From Galeruca laticollis (Eukaryota > Arthropoda > Insecta > Coleoptera > Chrysomelidae), in assembly GCA_963921935.1 (NCBI GenBank), contig OY998180.1:61582551-61646550 (forward strand): a stretch of DNA of 64,000 nt, read 5' to 3'. A model generated the notes under the pieces. That model was not told where the DNA came from. It made no database searches and saw only the letters and a program-made list of their open reading frames with translations. Within the stretch, counting starts at the first letter, position 1. Every line of letters starts with the position of its first letter. Position numbers and translations under genes: made by a program. Below are positions 36,334 through 46,511 of this stretch, piece after piece.

Positions 36334-37027
36334 TTAATTCCACAATATAATACAAGTTATTGAAAATTCTAAAAAATTGACAATTGTTTCGATAAATCAA
36401 TATCATCGTCAGAATGACAGAAGTTACATTTCATTTTATGCCTACCTGATGTTTAGTAGTTAATTTTGGCTAGACCAAGAAGTAACCTAACTTGTGATTG
36501 GCTTAATATATGTTTATAGAAAAAAGAAGAAGATGTGATATTACAAATATTGAAGCTTAGACATTATTAGCCCTATGGTGATATCCTGGATATCATTTTT
36601 CCAATTAAGATCAGTATAACTGTGCAATGATATAGAAAACCAGGAAAACTATATCTGCTGATCTTTACAATTATCATTATTTTCCTGGTTTTCTATATCA
36701 TTGCACAGTTATACTGATCTTAATTGGAAAAATGTTACCCAGGATATCACCATAGGGCTAATAATATCTAAGCTTCAATATTTGTAATATCACATCTTCT
36801 TCTTTTTTCTATAAACATATATTAAGCCAATCACAAGTTAGGTTACTTCTTGGTCTAGCCAAAATTAACTACTAAACATCAGGTAGGCATAAAATGAAAT
36901 GTAACTTCTGTCATTCTGACGATGATATTGATTTATCGAAACAATTGTCAATTTTTTAGAATTTTCAATAACTTGTATTATATTGTGGAATTAACTAGAG
37001 ACCTTGAGTTTCATTTAAAAACACTAA
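36301..37027. repeat. 727-bp palindrome, 348-bp arms, 31-bp spacer
   Basis: 36301-36648 and 36680-37027 are inverted copies, nearly identical: three mismatches were spotted, including GACATTATTAG against GATATTATTAG and GGATATCAT against GGGTAACAT. The spacer is 36649-36679. The outer ~33 bases of each arm are pol coding sequence (LVFLNETQG on the left), so the duplication copied part of the retrotransposon. The inner part carries a repeat also present near 27.46-27.54 kb. The arms could form a long hairpin or cruciform. Confidence 0.93.
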
Positions 37028-37028
37028 T

Positions 37029-37745
37029 ATGAGCATATTCCACGAAGTAGGGGTCGAGACAGTCAATTTCATTGAAATTTTAAATATAAACGAAATTAAT
37101 TTCATTGAAAAAATGGAAACTAATCATGAAATTATTGAAGAACATGACCTTATTTTAAAGAAAAATTTGGAAAATATTGATCTAAATCATTGCAATCCAG
37201 AAGAAAAAGACGTTATCAAAAAATTATGTTATGACTATCGTGACATTTTTTATTGTGAAGAGATACCGCTTTCTTTCACTAATCAAATAAAACACAAAAT
37301 GAATTTGACGGACGATACCCCAATATTTACTAAGACATATCATTAACCCGAAATTTATAAAGAAGAAGTCAAAACACAAATAAACAAAATGCTTGATCAA
37401 GGTATTATTCAACTTAGACGACATTGTAATCTACTCTACGTCCTTGCAAGAACACGTAGAAAGACTTAAAACGGTATTTGACCGATTAAGACGATCAAAT
37501 TTCAAAATCCAACTTGATAAATCTGGTTTTCTAAGGAAAGAAGTCGCGTACTTAGGGCATGTTATTACACCAGACGGAGTAAAGCCAAATCCTGACAAGA
37601 TAAGTGCAATAAAAAATTATCCAATACCAAAAACTCAAAAGGAAATCAAAAGCTTTTTAGGACTATTAGGCTATTATAGATGATACATTAAAGATTTTGC
37701 TAAAATAACCAAACCGTTAACTTTATGTCTGAAAAAGAATGCTAA
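37029..37745 (+). pseudogene. errantivirus-like RT with internal deletion
   Basis: The pol linker and start of RT (KKLCYDYRDIFYCEEIPLSF; then KEEVKTQINKMLDQGIIQ after a stop at 37344) lead to a junction at about 37405. There the frame moves directly into FNLDDIVIYSTSLQEHVERL, the YxDD region. The fingers and palm between 'DQGII' and 'LDDIV', usually well over 100 residues, are absent. The thumb/connection continues as VAYLGHVITPDGVKPNPDKI and IKSFLGLLGYYR, then a stop at 37681. The catalytic aspartate pair is present, but the enzyme cannot fold. Confidence 0.82.
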
Positions 37746-37809
37746 AGTCAAACACGATCAAAATTTTATCTCTGCTTTTAACACTTGTAAAAATCTATTA
37801 ATCAATTCA

Positions 37810-38219
37810 CCTATTTAGACTTTTCTAAGCCCTTTGTTTTAACCACGGACGCTTCAAACGTAGCATTAGGCGCAGTATTATCTCAAGGTCCAATTGGTTC
37901 GGATAGACCAATTGCATACGCTTCAAGAACCTTAAATAACTCTGATCAAAAATATAGTACTATTGAGAGAGAATTTCTTGCCATAGTATGGGCTTGTAAA
38001 TACTTCAGACCATATCTCTATGGTAAACGATTTAAAATATATTGTGACCATCGTCCTTTAATTTGGCTATTTAATCTCAGAGAACCGAATTCAAAATTAA
38101 TACGCTGGAGATTACGTTTGGAAGAATTTGACTACGAAATAATTTACAAAAAAGGTACTTAAAATTCTAATTGCGATGCACTTTCTAGAGTAGTTATTAA
38201 CGCACTCGAAAATGATTCC
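37810..38219 (+). pseudogene. errantivirus-like RNase H region
   Basis: The segment FSKPFVLTTDASNVALGAVL (first acidic residue), YSTIEREFLAIVWACKYFRP (glutamate), IYCDHRPLIWLFN and KLIRWRLRLEEFDYEIIY is the standard gypsy RNase H order. A stop precedes it (37818) and another at 38159 splits it from the SNCDALSR motif. Catalytic residues remain visible. Confidence 0.8.
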
Positions 38220-39629
38220 ATGATTAATAATCCTGACGAAATTACAGATCCTATTGAATTAGACCAATTTTTAAATGATCTTATAGACGAACAAACAAAT
38301 GACAATATAACCGATTCCAATTTGCAAACAGCTGACACAATTGACACTGACTCAAATACACAACATACCACTTTTAATGAAACAACAAATGACGGTATAC
38401 GAATATATGACGAAATACTTAATAATAAAGTTAATCAAATTATAGTCACATCGCATGCATATCCTAAATTAATAGTTGAGCAGGAATCCTACGAAAATCA
38501 TAAAATGATAAATGTTAAAATTCCGACCCATAATAATGAAAATTTTATACTCGAATTTTTAAAAGACTACACAATTATGAAACGTTGTTACTGCATGTAT
38601 TTTCACAATGATTCTCTTTATAACGATTTCAATAAAATATATTTAGAACACTTTTCGGAAAAAGGCCCAAAATTAATTAGATGCTTAAAACAAGTAAACA
38701 CAATCAAGGAAAAGGAAGAACAAATAATGCTAATAAAACATCATCACGTTGGCAAAACTAACCATCGCGGTATTGTAGAAACGTATGAATATTTAAAACG
38801 TAACTATTATTGGAAAAATATGAAAACTACTATTACTGAATATATAAACTCGTGTGATATTTGTCAACGAACAAAATATGGCAGACATCCTCCATACGCA
38901 CCTCTGGTAATAACCGAAACAGCATCAAAACCTTTTCAAATTGTTCACATAGATTTATTTCATTACAACAATAAAATATATTTATTTAATATTGACGCAT
39001 TTTCAAAGTTCGCACAAGCATACCAAGTCGAAGGCAAAACGGCTATTCATGTAAGTAAAGCATTAATAAAATACTTTTGTTCTTTTGGAATACCAGAAAA
39101 AATTATTCTTGACCATGGTACTGAATTTAATAATGATACTGTAAAAGAAATTTTGAATATACATAAAATAAAAATACAATTTGGCACTGTAGGACATCAC
39201 GAATCAAACAGTGTAGCAGAACGATTCAATTCCAGTCTAATAGAACATTTCAGAATTCTAAAAGAAATGCACCCCAATGAAGACGATTTAATTGACTATG
39301 CAATTTTAGGTTACAAGAGCTCAATACATACTAGCACTAAATTTACCCCTTTCGAATTACCCTTGGGACACACTAATTCGCGAAATCCAAATGAAATTTT
39401 TATTCCGGCAGCATTTTACTCAGAATATGCTGAAAATCATAAGGAAAAACTTAAACATGTATATAAAAATGTAAAAGAAACAATAGAAAAACAAAAAGAT
39501 AAAATTGTAGATAAGAATAACCAAAAAGGTAATACTAATACTGATTTTAAGTTAGGACAAATAGTGTTTAAGAAAAACTTGCGTTATCATAGTAAAAAAG
39601 ATAATAAATTAATTTATAGGACCTTATGA
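38220..39629 (+). CDS. errantivirus-like integrase (open segment)
   Basis: A 469-codon open segment of pol. An N-terminal linker of about 170 residues precedes the zinc-binding HHCC domain: HHHVGKTNHRG and CDICQR. The catalytic core has aspartate in VHIDLFHYNN, aspartate in ILDHGTEFNN and glutamate in SVAERFNSS, so the D,D,E set is intact. A basic C-terminal region (KLGQIVFKKNLRYHSKKD) follows. At 39627 the frame is lost by a 1-base shift; the next frame reads GPYEITEILDRNKVEITSKK, the usual integrase tail. The ATG at 38220 is internal to pol and probably not a true start. It would insert the element's cDNA, but the rest of this copy is broken. Confidence 0.8.
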   Translation: MINNPDEITDPIELDQFLNDLIDEQTNDNITDSNLQTADTIDTDSNTQHTTFNETTNDGIRIYDEILNNKVNQIIVTSHAYPKLIVEQESYENHKMINVKIPTHNNENFILEFLKDYTIMKRCYCMYFHNDSLYNDFNKIYLEHFSEKGPKLIRCLKQVNTIKEKEEQIMLIKHHHVGKTNHRGIVETYEYLKRNYYWKNMKTTITEYINSCDICQRTKYGRHPPYAPLVITETASKPFQIVHIDLFHYNNKIYLFNIDAFSKFAQAYQVEGKTAIHVSKALIKYFCSFGIPEKIILDHGTEFNNDTVKEILNIHKIKIQFGTVGHHESNSVAERFNSSLIEHFRILKEMHPNEDDLIDYAILGYKSSIHTSTKFTPFELPLGHTNSRNPNEIFIPAAFYSEYAENHKEKLKHVYKNVKETIEKQKDKIVDKNNQKGNTNTDFKLGQIVFKKNLRYHSKKDNKLIYRTL

Positions 39630-39779
39630 AATAACCGAAATTTTAGATAGGAACAAAGTAGAAATAACTTCTAAGAAAAATAAAAAAGAGATAATATATA
39701 TAAAGGAACTAAAACAACCTCCAACTGTTACAGGTTGTCCATCCACATCCATGAGGGATCAAGCCACCCAAGACTCCAT

Positions 39780-41480
39780 AACTTAAATAGTAACCCCGGT
39801 CTTCTACCGTATAAATTTGGCAATGCTCAAAATAAAATTGATTTTTGGTCCTTTATTCAAACATTCGACATTTCAGATATAGTAACCCATTTTGAAGCTG
39901 TACAAAATCACTTTAAAAGAATTCAGCAAACATTTCCAAAGAATGAAGATAAATCCGTGTTAATCCATGAATTTGAAAGTATGTGCAACCTAATATTAAA
40001 TTTAGAACAAAAAATACAAATCCAGTTAAATCAGATAAATCCAGTTTTTAATATAAGATTCAAAAGAGGAATAATAAACGGACTTGGCTCAATAATTAAA
40101 TCTTTAACGGGCAATCTAAATCAAAACGATGCAGAAAAATATGATAGAGCAATTAACACACTTTCTGAAAATCAATCAAAATTAAAAAATATAGTCAATT
40201 CACGAATAACACTTCTTCAAAATTCTGTTAATATTTAAAAAAATAATACAAACACATTGGCACAAAATCAACAAACTTTATTGAAACGAATAAAGGAAAT
40301 TGAAACTTATTACGAACAAGAAAAAGGAAATTATCACGTTTATGTCACTGATACTTTGGTTTCTCGAATCGCTCCAACTTTTCAATTAATTTACAATATT
40401 CTAGAGAAAATCGATGTAGCTATCACATTTTTCAAATTAAATACAGTTCATAATTCAATAATTGAACCTAGAGAACTTTTAAATGAAATAATGATTGTAA
40501 ATAAACAATTGAAATTCATCAAGCTTCCATTTGAACCAAAAGTAGAAAATATTCTTTTATATGAAAAGGTCACAGAAGTAAAATGTTATACCAAGAAATA
40601 CAAAATAGTATTTATCTTAGAAATTCCTTAAGTAGAAAGCGAAACTTAATTATTTTCACATATACTCATTGCCTGTACCCACACAAAACTCCTTCAAAGT
40701 AATTCTACCTCAAGCGAAATTCCTTATCCTAAATGACCTTTCCTATATGTTTTTCGACGAGAATTGTCAAGAAGTTTCATCTGAATTTGCATTTGCTACC
40801 AGAAAGGACCCATTATCATCCAAGAAGAAATCCCATGTGAAATCCAGATGATTCGCTACTTCAAGAACGTCTCATCATGGCAGCAGCTAACTGTTCGAAT
40901 GCCTAAATTACAAATCCAAAAATTAGAGAGGAATCATTGGATTCTAATATCTCCTGAAATAAGTGTAGTTAATCAATAGTGCGGATCGAACAAAGACAAT
41001 TTTCCAATTCAGGGAACTTTTATTCTAGAACTTGATTCGGAGTGCGAAGTGGACATTGATGGTATTAAAATTAAACATTTTGAAAATTATCAAACCGAAC
41101 TGAATCTAATAAACCTTCCAAATTTAACATTTTCAAGTGAAATAGCGAATTTTCAGATGGAACCAATCCAATTAAATTCTATCAATTTAGACGACTTTAA
41201 ATATGTTCAAAGTGCTTTAGACATTCAAAAACAAAAAATCGCTAACATTTCGTCTCCAGTAATAAGTATCTGCAAATTTTAATATTTGAACTATTTTTAT
41301 TTATTTCATCATATCAATAATTATTTTGTATTGGACTGTAAAAGTCATTCTAAGAAGAAGAATCCGAAGAAGAAGCCAAGGCCAAGAAATCCAGAAATTT
41401 GAAACTCTGAAATTCAACAAATTCCTTGAATTTCTGTCTAATGGCGGAGGAGTTATGGGAACGCATATGGTATTAGGACA
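39780..41480 (+). pseudogene. errantivirus-like envelope gene, broken
   Basis: Envelope gene of the gypsy/errantivirus type, distantly related to baculovirus F proteins. The N-terminal ectodomain part begins around NPGLLPYKFG (about 39798). A furin-type RFKR site followed by a glycine-rich hydrophobic stretch (likely fusion-peptide region) is at about 40065-40110. A helical, N/Q-rich region with heptad-like spacing follows. Stops or frame breaks occur at 40236, 40629, 40849 and 41280. The last readable part has basic residues (RRRIRRR-like, 41350-41400) and a GGGVM segment that runs into the 3' LTR, as in some errantivirus envelopes. The frame is broken in several places, so no functional envelope is predicted. 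Confidence 0.78.
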
Positions 41481-41635
41481 CCGCTAGACTGCTGAGTTGC
41501 AATCTCACGGATTGTTTTCTTTATAACGTTTTTCATTATCATATTCAGATTTTATATAGCTTCCTAGTTGTAAAGTCTCATTTTAGTTTGTAGAAATAAA
41601 AGTTATTTTTTAAAAAGTAGTTAATATTAACTATG
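41451..41635 (+). repeat. 3' LTR of the errantivirus-like element
   Basis: Begins AGTTATGGGAACGC just after a purine-rich GGCGGAGG tract and ends near AATATTAACT, giving ~185 bp. The right boundary is inferred from the AGTTA...TAACT end style, because the 5' copy is truncated. Confidence 0.7.
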
Positions 41636-41647
41636 AATTTAATTTAA

Positions 41648-41785
41648 TAGTATATTATGCAACGATCATGTAATGAAGGTTATTAATACACGAGCATTAA
41701 CCGGAATACGAAACGAGCCGAAGGCGGGTTTCGTATGGTTTATGCGAGTGTATTAATAACCATTACATGAGAGTTGCATACACTA
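41648..41785. repeat. imperfect inverted repeat (~60-bp arms)
   Basis: The left arm contains ATGCAACGATCATGTAATG, GGTTATTAATACAC and ATACGAAAC. The right arm contains GTTTCGTAT, GTGTATTAATAACC and CATTACATGAGAGTTGCAT. The loop is about 13 bases. Mismatches and small indels indicate an old or tolerant fold. Confidence 0.8.
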
Positions 41786-42107
41786 TTTTTCTACGACCGA
41801 TAAATAATAAAATGAAAACAAGAATTAATTTCAAACAATTTATATTTTAACATTTTACAACATTTTTACAAAAATATAAATTTCTCAGAACATACATTAG
41901 TAGTATCAATCTTTTTTATAGATATATAAATTATTAATACTGCAATTTGACAAATTTATTTGCGGAATTTCTCCAGTTTTAAGGCAACCTGTAAAAAAAT
42001 AGCATTATTTAATTGCAATGATTCCACTTTGATAAAGAGAAATATACAAACAATGCAATTAGTTTTTCTTTCAAGAAAATACGTTATACTCTAAAAAAAA
42101 TTTCAAT

Positions 42108-42186
42108 CCGCCCAGGATCTGAACCACGATCTGCAACGCACTCATGCTCCACGACCGCAAGCGTTACTAACTAAGCTACGAAGACT
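42108..42186 (-). other. tRNA-like segment (SINE head or tRNA pseudogene)
   Basis: On the minus strand TAGCTTAGTTAGTAACGC (42161-42178) matches a pol III A box and GGTTCAGATCC (42115-42125) a B box, about 53 bases apart start to start. That spacing suits tRNA-derived SINEs or tRNAs. The sequences that should form the acceptor stem do not pair, so a functional tRNA is unlikely. Confidence 0.55.
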
Positions 42187-42490
42187 TGTATGAAAAATTA
42201 CGCACATTATGCATATACAATGCATACATATGTAGCCGTGCGTATTTTGAAATGTCAGTTTGATAGTTGATATTCAACATCAATCAGTACTTGTTTCTAT
42301 TGGCCGAAAATTCGTTTCATAATGAAAAGTACGTATTTTCATTGGCCAAAATCTGTATCGAAATGAAAATCCGTGTTAAAATGAACAATATTAATGAATC
42401 GGAAGCAGATATTTAATTCGCGTATTATAATACGAGAGCAGAAAAAAACATTTTCTGATGGTATTAAAAAACCTTCATCCTAATGCAAAA

Positions 42491-43130
42491 GCCGACAGAC
42501 AGTCGCAAGAATTTTTATCCCTCAATGCTTCAGCTCTTGCTTAATTAGACCTAATAACGATGTACTCATCCCCAGGGAAAGCAGAGGCACTAGAAATATT
42601 TGCCACCTGTACAACAAGGGTTTGTATCTTAAAAAGAGGGAGTGAAATGGCGAAAACGAGTGAAAAGGGTGAACTCTAGCATGTACGCACGTGAAAGGGT
42701 TAGAATATGTAGCACTACAGGTCGTAATGGGAAGTAGACACCACGTTGAATATGTTTCCAAGTGTGCATGGGGTTTGTCTTGCTGGATATTAGTCTGTAG
42801 AACTTGGTATGATGCATAAACTGTGAAAAAAATGAGAATTTCTTTATTGGATTGAGATATTTAGGTATCAGAGTTATCAAAAATTATAATGAGGATTCCG
42901 AACATATTACAACTTTATAGTATAACATTGCGAATCAAAATTAATGCATACATTTGAAATAATAATTTCCGCTGTGTCGTGAATAAATGTTTGGTTTATC
43001 TTTAAAGGTTGGTTATAGAATATCTGAAACAAGGAACGTTATTTTAGTTACGAGACATGTATTGCAATAACACAAACTAACAACATAAAAATTGACAAAA
43101 TGGAAAAATTTTAAAGTTCAAAAAATTAAA
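42491..43130. other. unassigned
   Basis: Minus-strand open frames at 42522-42880 overlap each other without recognisable domains. No other signal was found. Confidence 0.4.
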
Positions 43131-43560
43131 CTAATAGCGATTACTGCCTTCTCTGGCGTATATTACTGCTTCACAACGATCTCTCATACTAAGAAATATC
43201 GTTATTATTTCATCTTGATCATTTTGATGTCAGATCTCAACCAATCGGAAGAACAGTTGATTTAATGTGTTATCGTAGTTGTCTCCCTACGATGTCTCAA
43301 ACGTGATCTGTTGGGTTAAGGTAGGGACTTCTCGCAGGTCAAACCATCGAAGGAATTCCAACCTGCTGACGATATAGACCTTTAATAGTGTGCCCAGCGC
43401 ACTCGCGTTCGCCATGTTTAAAAGGTGGCAATATGAAAGTTTCGGGCACTTCTTATAATTACGGCTGGGTAACGAGCATTTTCATCACTGTTATCAGTAA
43501 AATGAAATGAAAAATGCCAATGGCACAAGACCAATTGGACAGGCTTATTCCAAGTAACAG
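43131..43560 (-). pseudogene. Tc1-like transposase C-terminal remnant
   Basis: Minus-strand reading gives PARSPYLNPTDHV-stop-DIVGRQLR then, after a frame change, FFRLVEI, IITIFLSMRDRCEAVIYARE and NRY-stop at 43131. These match Tc1-type tails ('PARSPDLNPIEHVWDxLGRR', 'SMxxRCxAVIxARGGxTRY'). The catalytic position after NP is TDHV where IEHV is expected, so the acidic residue is displaced or changed. Upstream to 43560 only vague similarity (FHFTDNSD) remains. Confidence 0.65.
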
Positions 43561-43580
43561 TTTTGCATCAAATCTAAAAT

Positions 43581-44370
43581 AAAATAACCGGTTTTAAGGA
43601 TTAAAACTAACTTTTCCGCATCTGTGAGATGTCCTGAACAATATTCTATCATAAAATTGTCACTTGTATACACTTCGGGGTATGTGCTAACTAACCGAAA
43701 TTTCTCCCAAAATAACCAAAAATGTAGTATATCTGGATTAATAGGACCCGCTGTACTCGCTCTAGTCAGCTGAAAATCAATAGGGTACATCTGTGAGACA
43801 CCTTAAAAAATATCCAAATATAAAATTGGTCACTTGTATACATTCTGGATGCTGTATCGTGCTAACAAACTGAACATTCTCCAAAAATGACAAAAATTTG
43901 ATACTTCAGCTACCATAGCATTCGTTGTACTGGCTTTAGTGAGCTGAATATCAATAGGGTTCATCTTTGAGATGCCTTGAATAATATCCAATCATAAAAT
44001 TGGTCACTTGTATATACTCCGGAGGCTGTATCGTGCTAATAAACTGAAATTTCTCCAAAAATGACAAAAATATCGCACGTGTTGTACGGGCTCTGGTGAG
44101 CTGATAATAATAGGGTTCATCCTGAATGATACTCAATCATAAAATTGGTGATATATTGCACTCCAGAGGCTGTATCGTGCTCTCAGATGACACAGCAGGT
44201 CCTAAAAATTCAGATATACTACATTTTTGGTTATTTTGGGAGAAATTTCTGTTGATGAGCACGATACATCCCCCGATGTGTAGACAAGTAACAATTTTAT
44301 GATTGAATATTGTTCAGAGCATCTCACAGGAGCGGAAAAGTTAGTTTTACTCTTTAAAACCGTTTATTTT
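43581..44370. mobile_element. family H repeat, head-to-head copy with two A ends
   Basis: The left end AACCGGTTTTAAGGATTAAA plus CTTTTCCGCATCTGTGAGAT and the right end CTCACAGGAGCGGAAAAGTT plus CTTTAAAACCGTTTA are both A ends. Monomers run in one direction to about 44185 (boxes near 43690, 43855, 44027, 44171) and then in the other (GAGCACGATACATCCCCC near 44258). There is no GTC run and no B end. The unit is therefore an inverted dimer-like derivative. It abuts a FLYWCH-type frame at 44371. Confidence 0.8.
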
Positions 44371-44374
44371 CTGA

Positions 44375-44720
44375 TCAAATTAATATCATCCGTGGTAAGG
44401 CTACATGTTGACTTTGTAATTGTTGATGTAAAAGTTTTGACGGTTTTTCGCAAATATCTTCCACTGCTTTCCTCTTGAGAGAATTACTCAACTTTTGCAT
44501 GTTTAATATTCGGTCACTGACACGTTCGTGATTATGTTCTAAAACGGCGTCCACAATTATTTCCTTTTGTTTTTTAATATAAGCTTTACACCTTGTTTTT
44601 GTGTCCATCGTTGCACTTCACCACTTAAAATTTTTTGAAATCTAAATTTAAAACTGTCTACAATATACAAGACTTTCCCCTTTTGCTCAACATTTCGGAC
44701 ACATTTAGAACAACGGACTC
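44375..44720 (-). pseudogene. FLYWCH zinc-finger fragment
   Basis: Minus-strand frames give KGKVLYIVDSFKFRFQKILS and GEVQRWT (44700-44600), then CKAYIKKQKEIIVDAVLEHN and HERVSDRIL (44590-44500). This is the FLYWCH pattern with a Cys...Cys...His-x-His set; one cysteine is obscured by a stop/frameshift. FLYWCH domains occur in insect MULE-type transposase proteins and some host genes. The reading LTTDDINLIRK at about 44402-44372 is cut at the family H A end, which suggests insertion of the repeat into this frame. Confidence 0.6.
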
Positions 44721-45301
44721 TGACTGCATTTTTATAATACGATTAAAACTTTTCAAGAGTAAATCGAATACTAAAATGTTGGGAATGAAATTTTGTAAAA
44801 ATATTTTTGGTCATAAAATTTCAACCAGTCACTTTGAATTTATCCCCATCCATGGTAGTGAGAGGGAGTGTTATGATTAATAAGTTGGTAATGTGTATTT
44901 TACTTAAACTTCAGGTGAGAAAATGGTTAGCCAAAATTGAATATTTAGATATCCATAATCAAGGGAAGTATAATTACTTTACAGAAGTATTTAGTAGCAC
45001 ATTTCTTGGAAGGTCTTCGGAACGCAATTCGTATACGACCCTTACAGTAACCCGGATTAAAATTTGGCCGCGGAACGCAACTCGTATGCAACCAGTAAAG
45101 AAGCTCACAATAGTTCATTTTCACGTTCCAAATTTCATCAGTCTAAGTATCACCGTTCAAAAGAAAAGAGCGGGGGAGGGGACTTTTGAGAAACACTGTA
45201 TATGTATATACAGCGAGGACGTTTAGGTTGGATTAAATTCAATATTTTTCTGTATAACGGTATTTTAAAAAATGCTTTCACATGTCAATTTTTGTTTTCA
45301 A
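44721..45301. other. unassigned spacer
   Basis: Plus-strand open frames are unsupported. GGAACGCAA(T/C)TCGTATNC occurs twice (about 45018 and 45073) as a short direct repeat. Confidence 0.35.
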
Positions 45302-45526
45302 CTACGCATCTTTCGCCACAATCGTATGTACTAATGAAGTCACAAAAATTCGTTTTGTAGAGAAGTACTGGTAACAAATCTTTGTCTCAGTGTTCGAACT
45401 CTCAAGCTGTCTGATCAGGAGTTGTTCACGGAGTTCAACTTGACTGTAGCCTTTTTCGCGAAGACTAACGATTATAATACATTTAGAGTCTGACAAATTT
45501 AAATTTTCTTGTTGTTGTTGGTTCAT
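45302..45526 (-). pseudogene. possible Tc1-like transposase N-terminus (HTH)
   Basis: The 74-codon minus-strand frame from ATG at 45526 reads LSDSKCIIIVSLREKGYSQV and ELREQL, resembling the first helix-turn-helix of Tc1-type transposases ('I..L...GYSQREIA'). The remainder is not recognisable. It could be the other end of the copy whose tail is at 43131-43560, split by later insertions, but this is inference. Confidence 0.45.
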
Positions 45527-46511
45527 TTTAAGGGAAAATACTTAATAAACTTGAAAAAATAATTTCAAGGTTCAGCAAAACGTATTCAAACCAAACTAAA
45601 TGGGAATTAAAATGAAGAACTGCTATAATGTTTTCAATTTGCTTGCCAAAAATGATAAAAACTATCAGTGCTTTTGCAGTTTTACCGATAAATCTTTACA
45701 ATATACCGGAGGTAAGAATTATATCTTATCACTAAAATCGAAACATTGAAATTATTTCATTTACCACGATTTTTAAAATGGTGTGTTAATTTTGGTGCGT
45801 AGTGTATATCATTCTGAAATAATGGTAATATGTTGGTTTGATATAAAAAAGATATTCTGCGGGGTAATGAATCAATCGAACCTTTTCTTTACTCACTCTT
45901 ATCTTCTGTATGTATATCAACTTCGGGGCGATATTCCTCATAGTCTTAGAATAATACTGTAACGAAAATTGGTATAGGTTTCACTTCAATTTGAAGTAGA
46001 AAGTTAAATTTGTTCAATTAATGATGATGCCTACATAATCTTATACATAATGTATTTCAATAAAAACTATTAATTCAAGATTTAAAACAAGTGGCTTTCA
46101 TAAAAAAGGAGGACATCTTGTTCCATATTACTCTTCTCCATCAGTTTTGAAATGCAGCTCTACTCATAATATCTCTACTGTTGATATAATTTGAAAATGT
46201 GTAAACTTTTAGGAATATAATCAATCGTTAATTTATAAACGGTTTTTTAGTTAATTTATTTCTTATCTACCCTATCGGAAGCTTGTTAAAGTGTATGAAT
46301 TCTGTATACAGAGTATTGTGAACCTATATCCACAACAAAGCAACATAGAGCAATATTTGTGTTGGTGTATGTTGCCGTTGGTTCCAAAGTATGGACAGGA
46401 AGCAACATTTAAATAAATTTTTTGTCTCCCTCGAAGCAACAAAAAAATAACCGTGTTTCTGTTGCATTCCTGTTGAGCGAATGGACGGAAGAGAGTCAAC
46501 AACGTTTAAAG
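45527..46511. other. unassigned; right part likely 5' region of a Harbinger remnant
   Basis: No coding frame recognised. The last ~250 bases lead into the Harbinger-like start. Confidence 0.35.

Larger units (their letters stand above)
34593..41635 (+). mobile_element. errantivirus-like Ty3/gypsy element with env, truncated 5' LTR
   Basis: The order is 5' LTR remnant, gag, protease, RT, RNase H, integrase, env and 3' LTR. The LTR start AGTTATGGGAACGC is shared by 34593 and 41451, and the right LTR ends near AATATTAACT, in the AGTTA...TAACT style of gypsy/errantiviruses. The 5' LTR keeps only its first 56 bases and gag lacks its N-terminus, so a deletion removed the join. A palindrome at 36301-37027 and an RT deletion near 37405 also disrupt it. 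The element cannot be autonomous. Confidence 0.85.
41640..42490. mobile_element. putative foldback/MITE-like element
   Basis: The left edge holds an imperfect hairpin (41648-41785). The right edge, read in reverse (ATGAAGGTTTTTTAATACC, about 42456-42474), resembles the left ATGAAGGTTATTAATAC (about 41674), suggesting terminal inverted similarity. The interior contains a tRNA-like segment and no coding frame. Boundaries and class are uncertain. Confidence 0.45.

Noticed and set aside
42108..42186. Functional tRNA gene
   Set aside because: A and B boxes are present but the acceptor stem does not pair; called tRNA-like only.
42522..42880. Overlapping minus-strand frames of 79 and 83 codons
   Set aside because: No domain, signal or family resemblance; they overlap each other in different frames.
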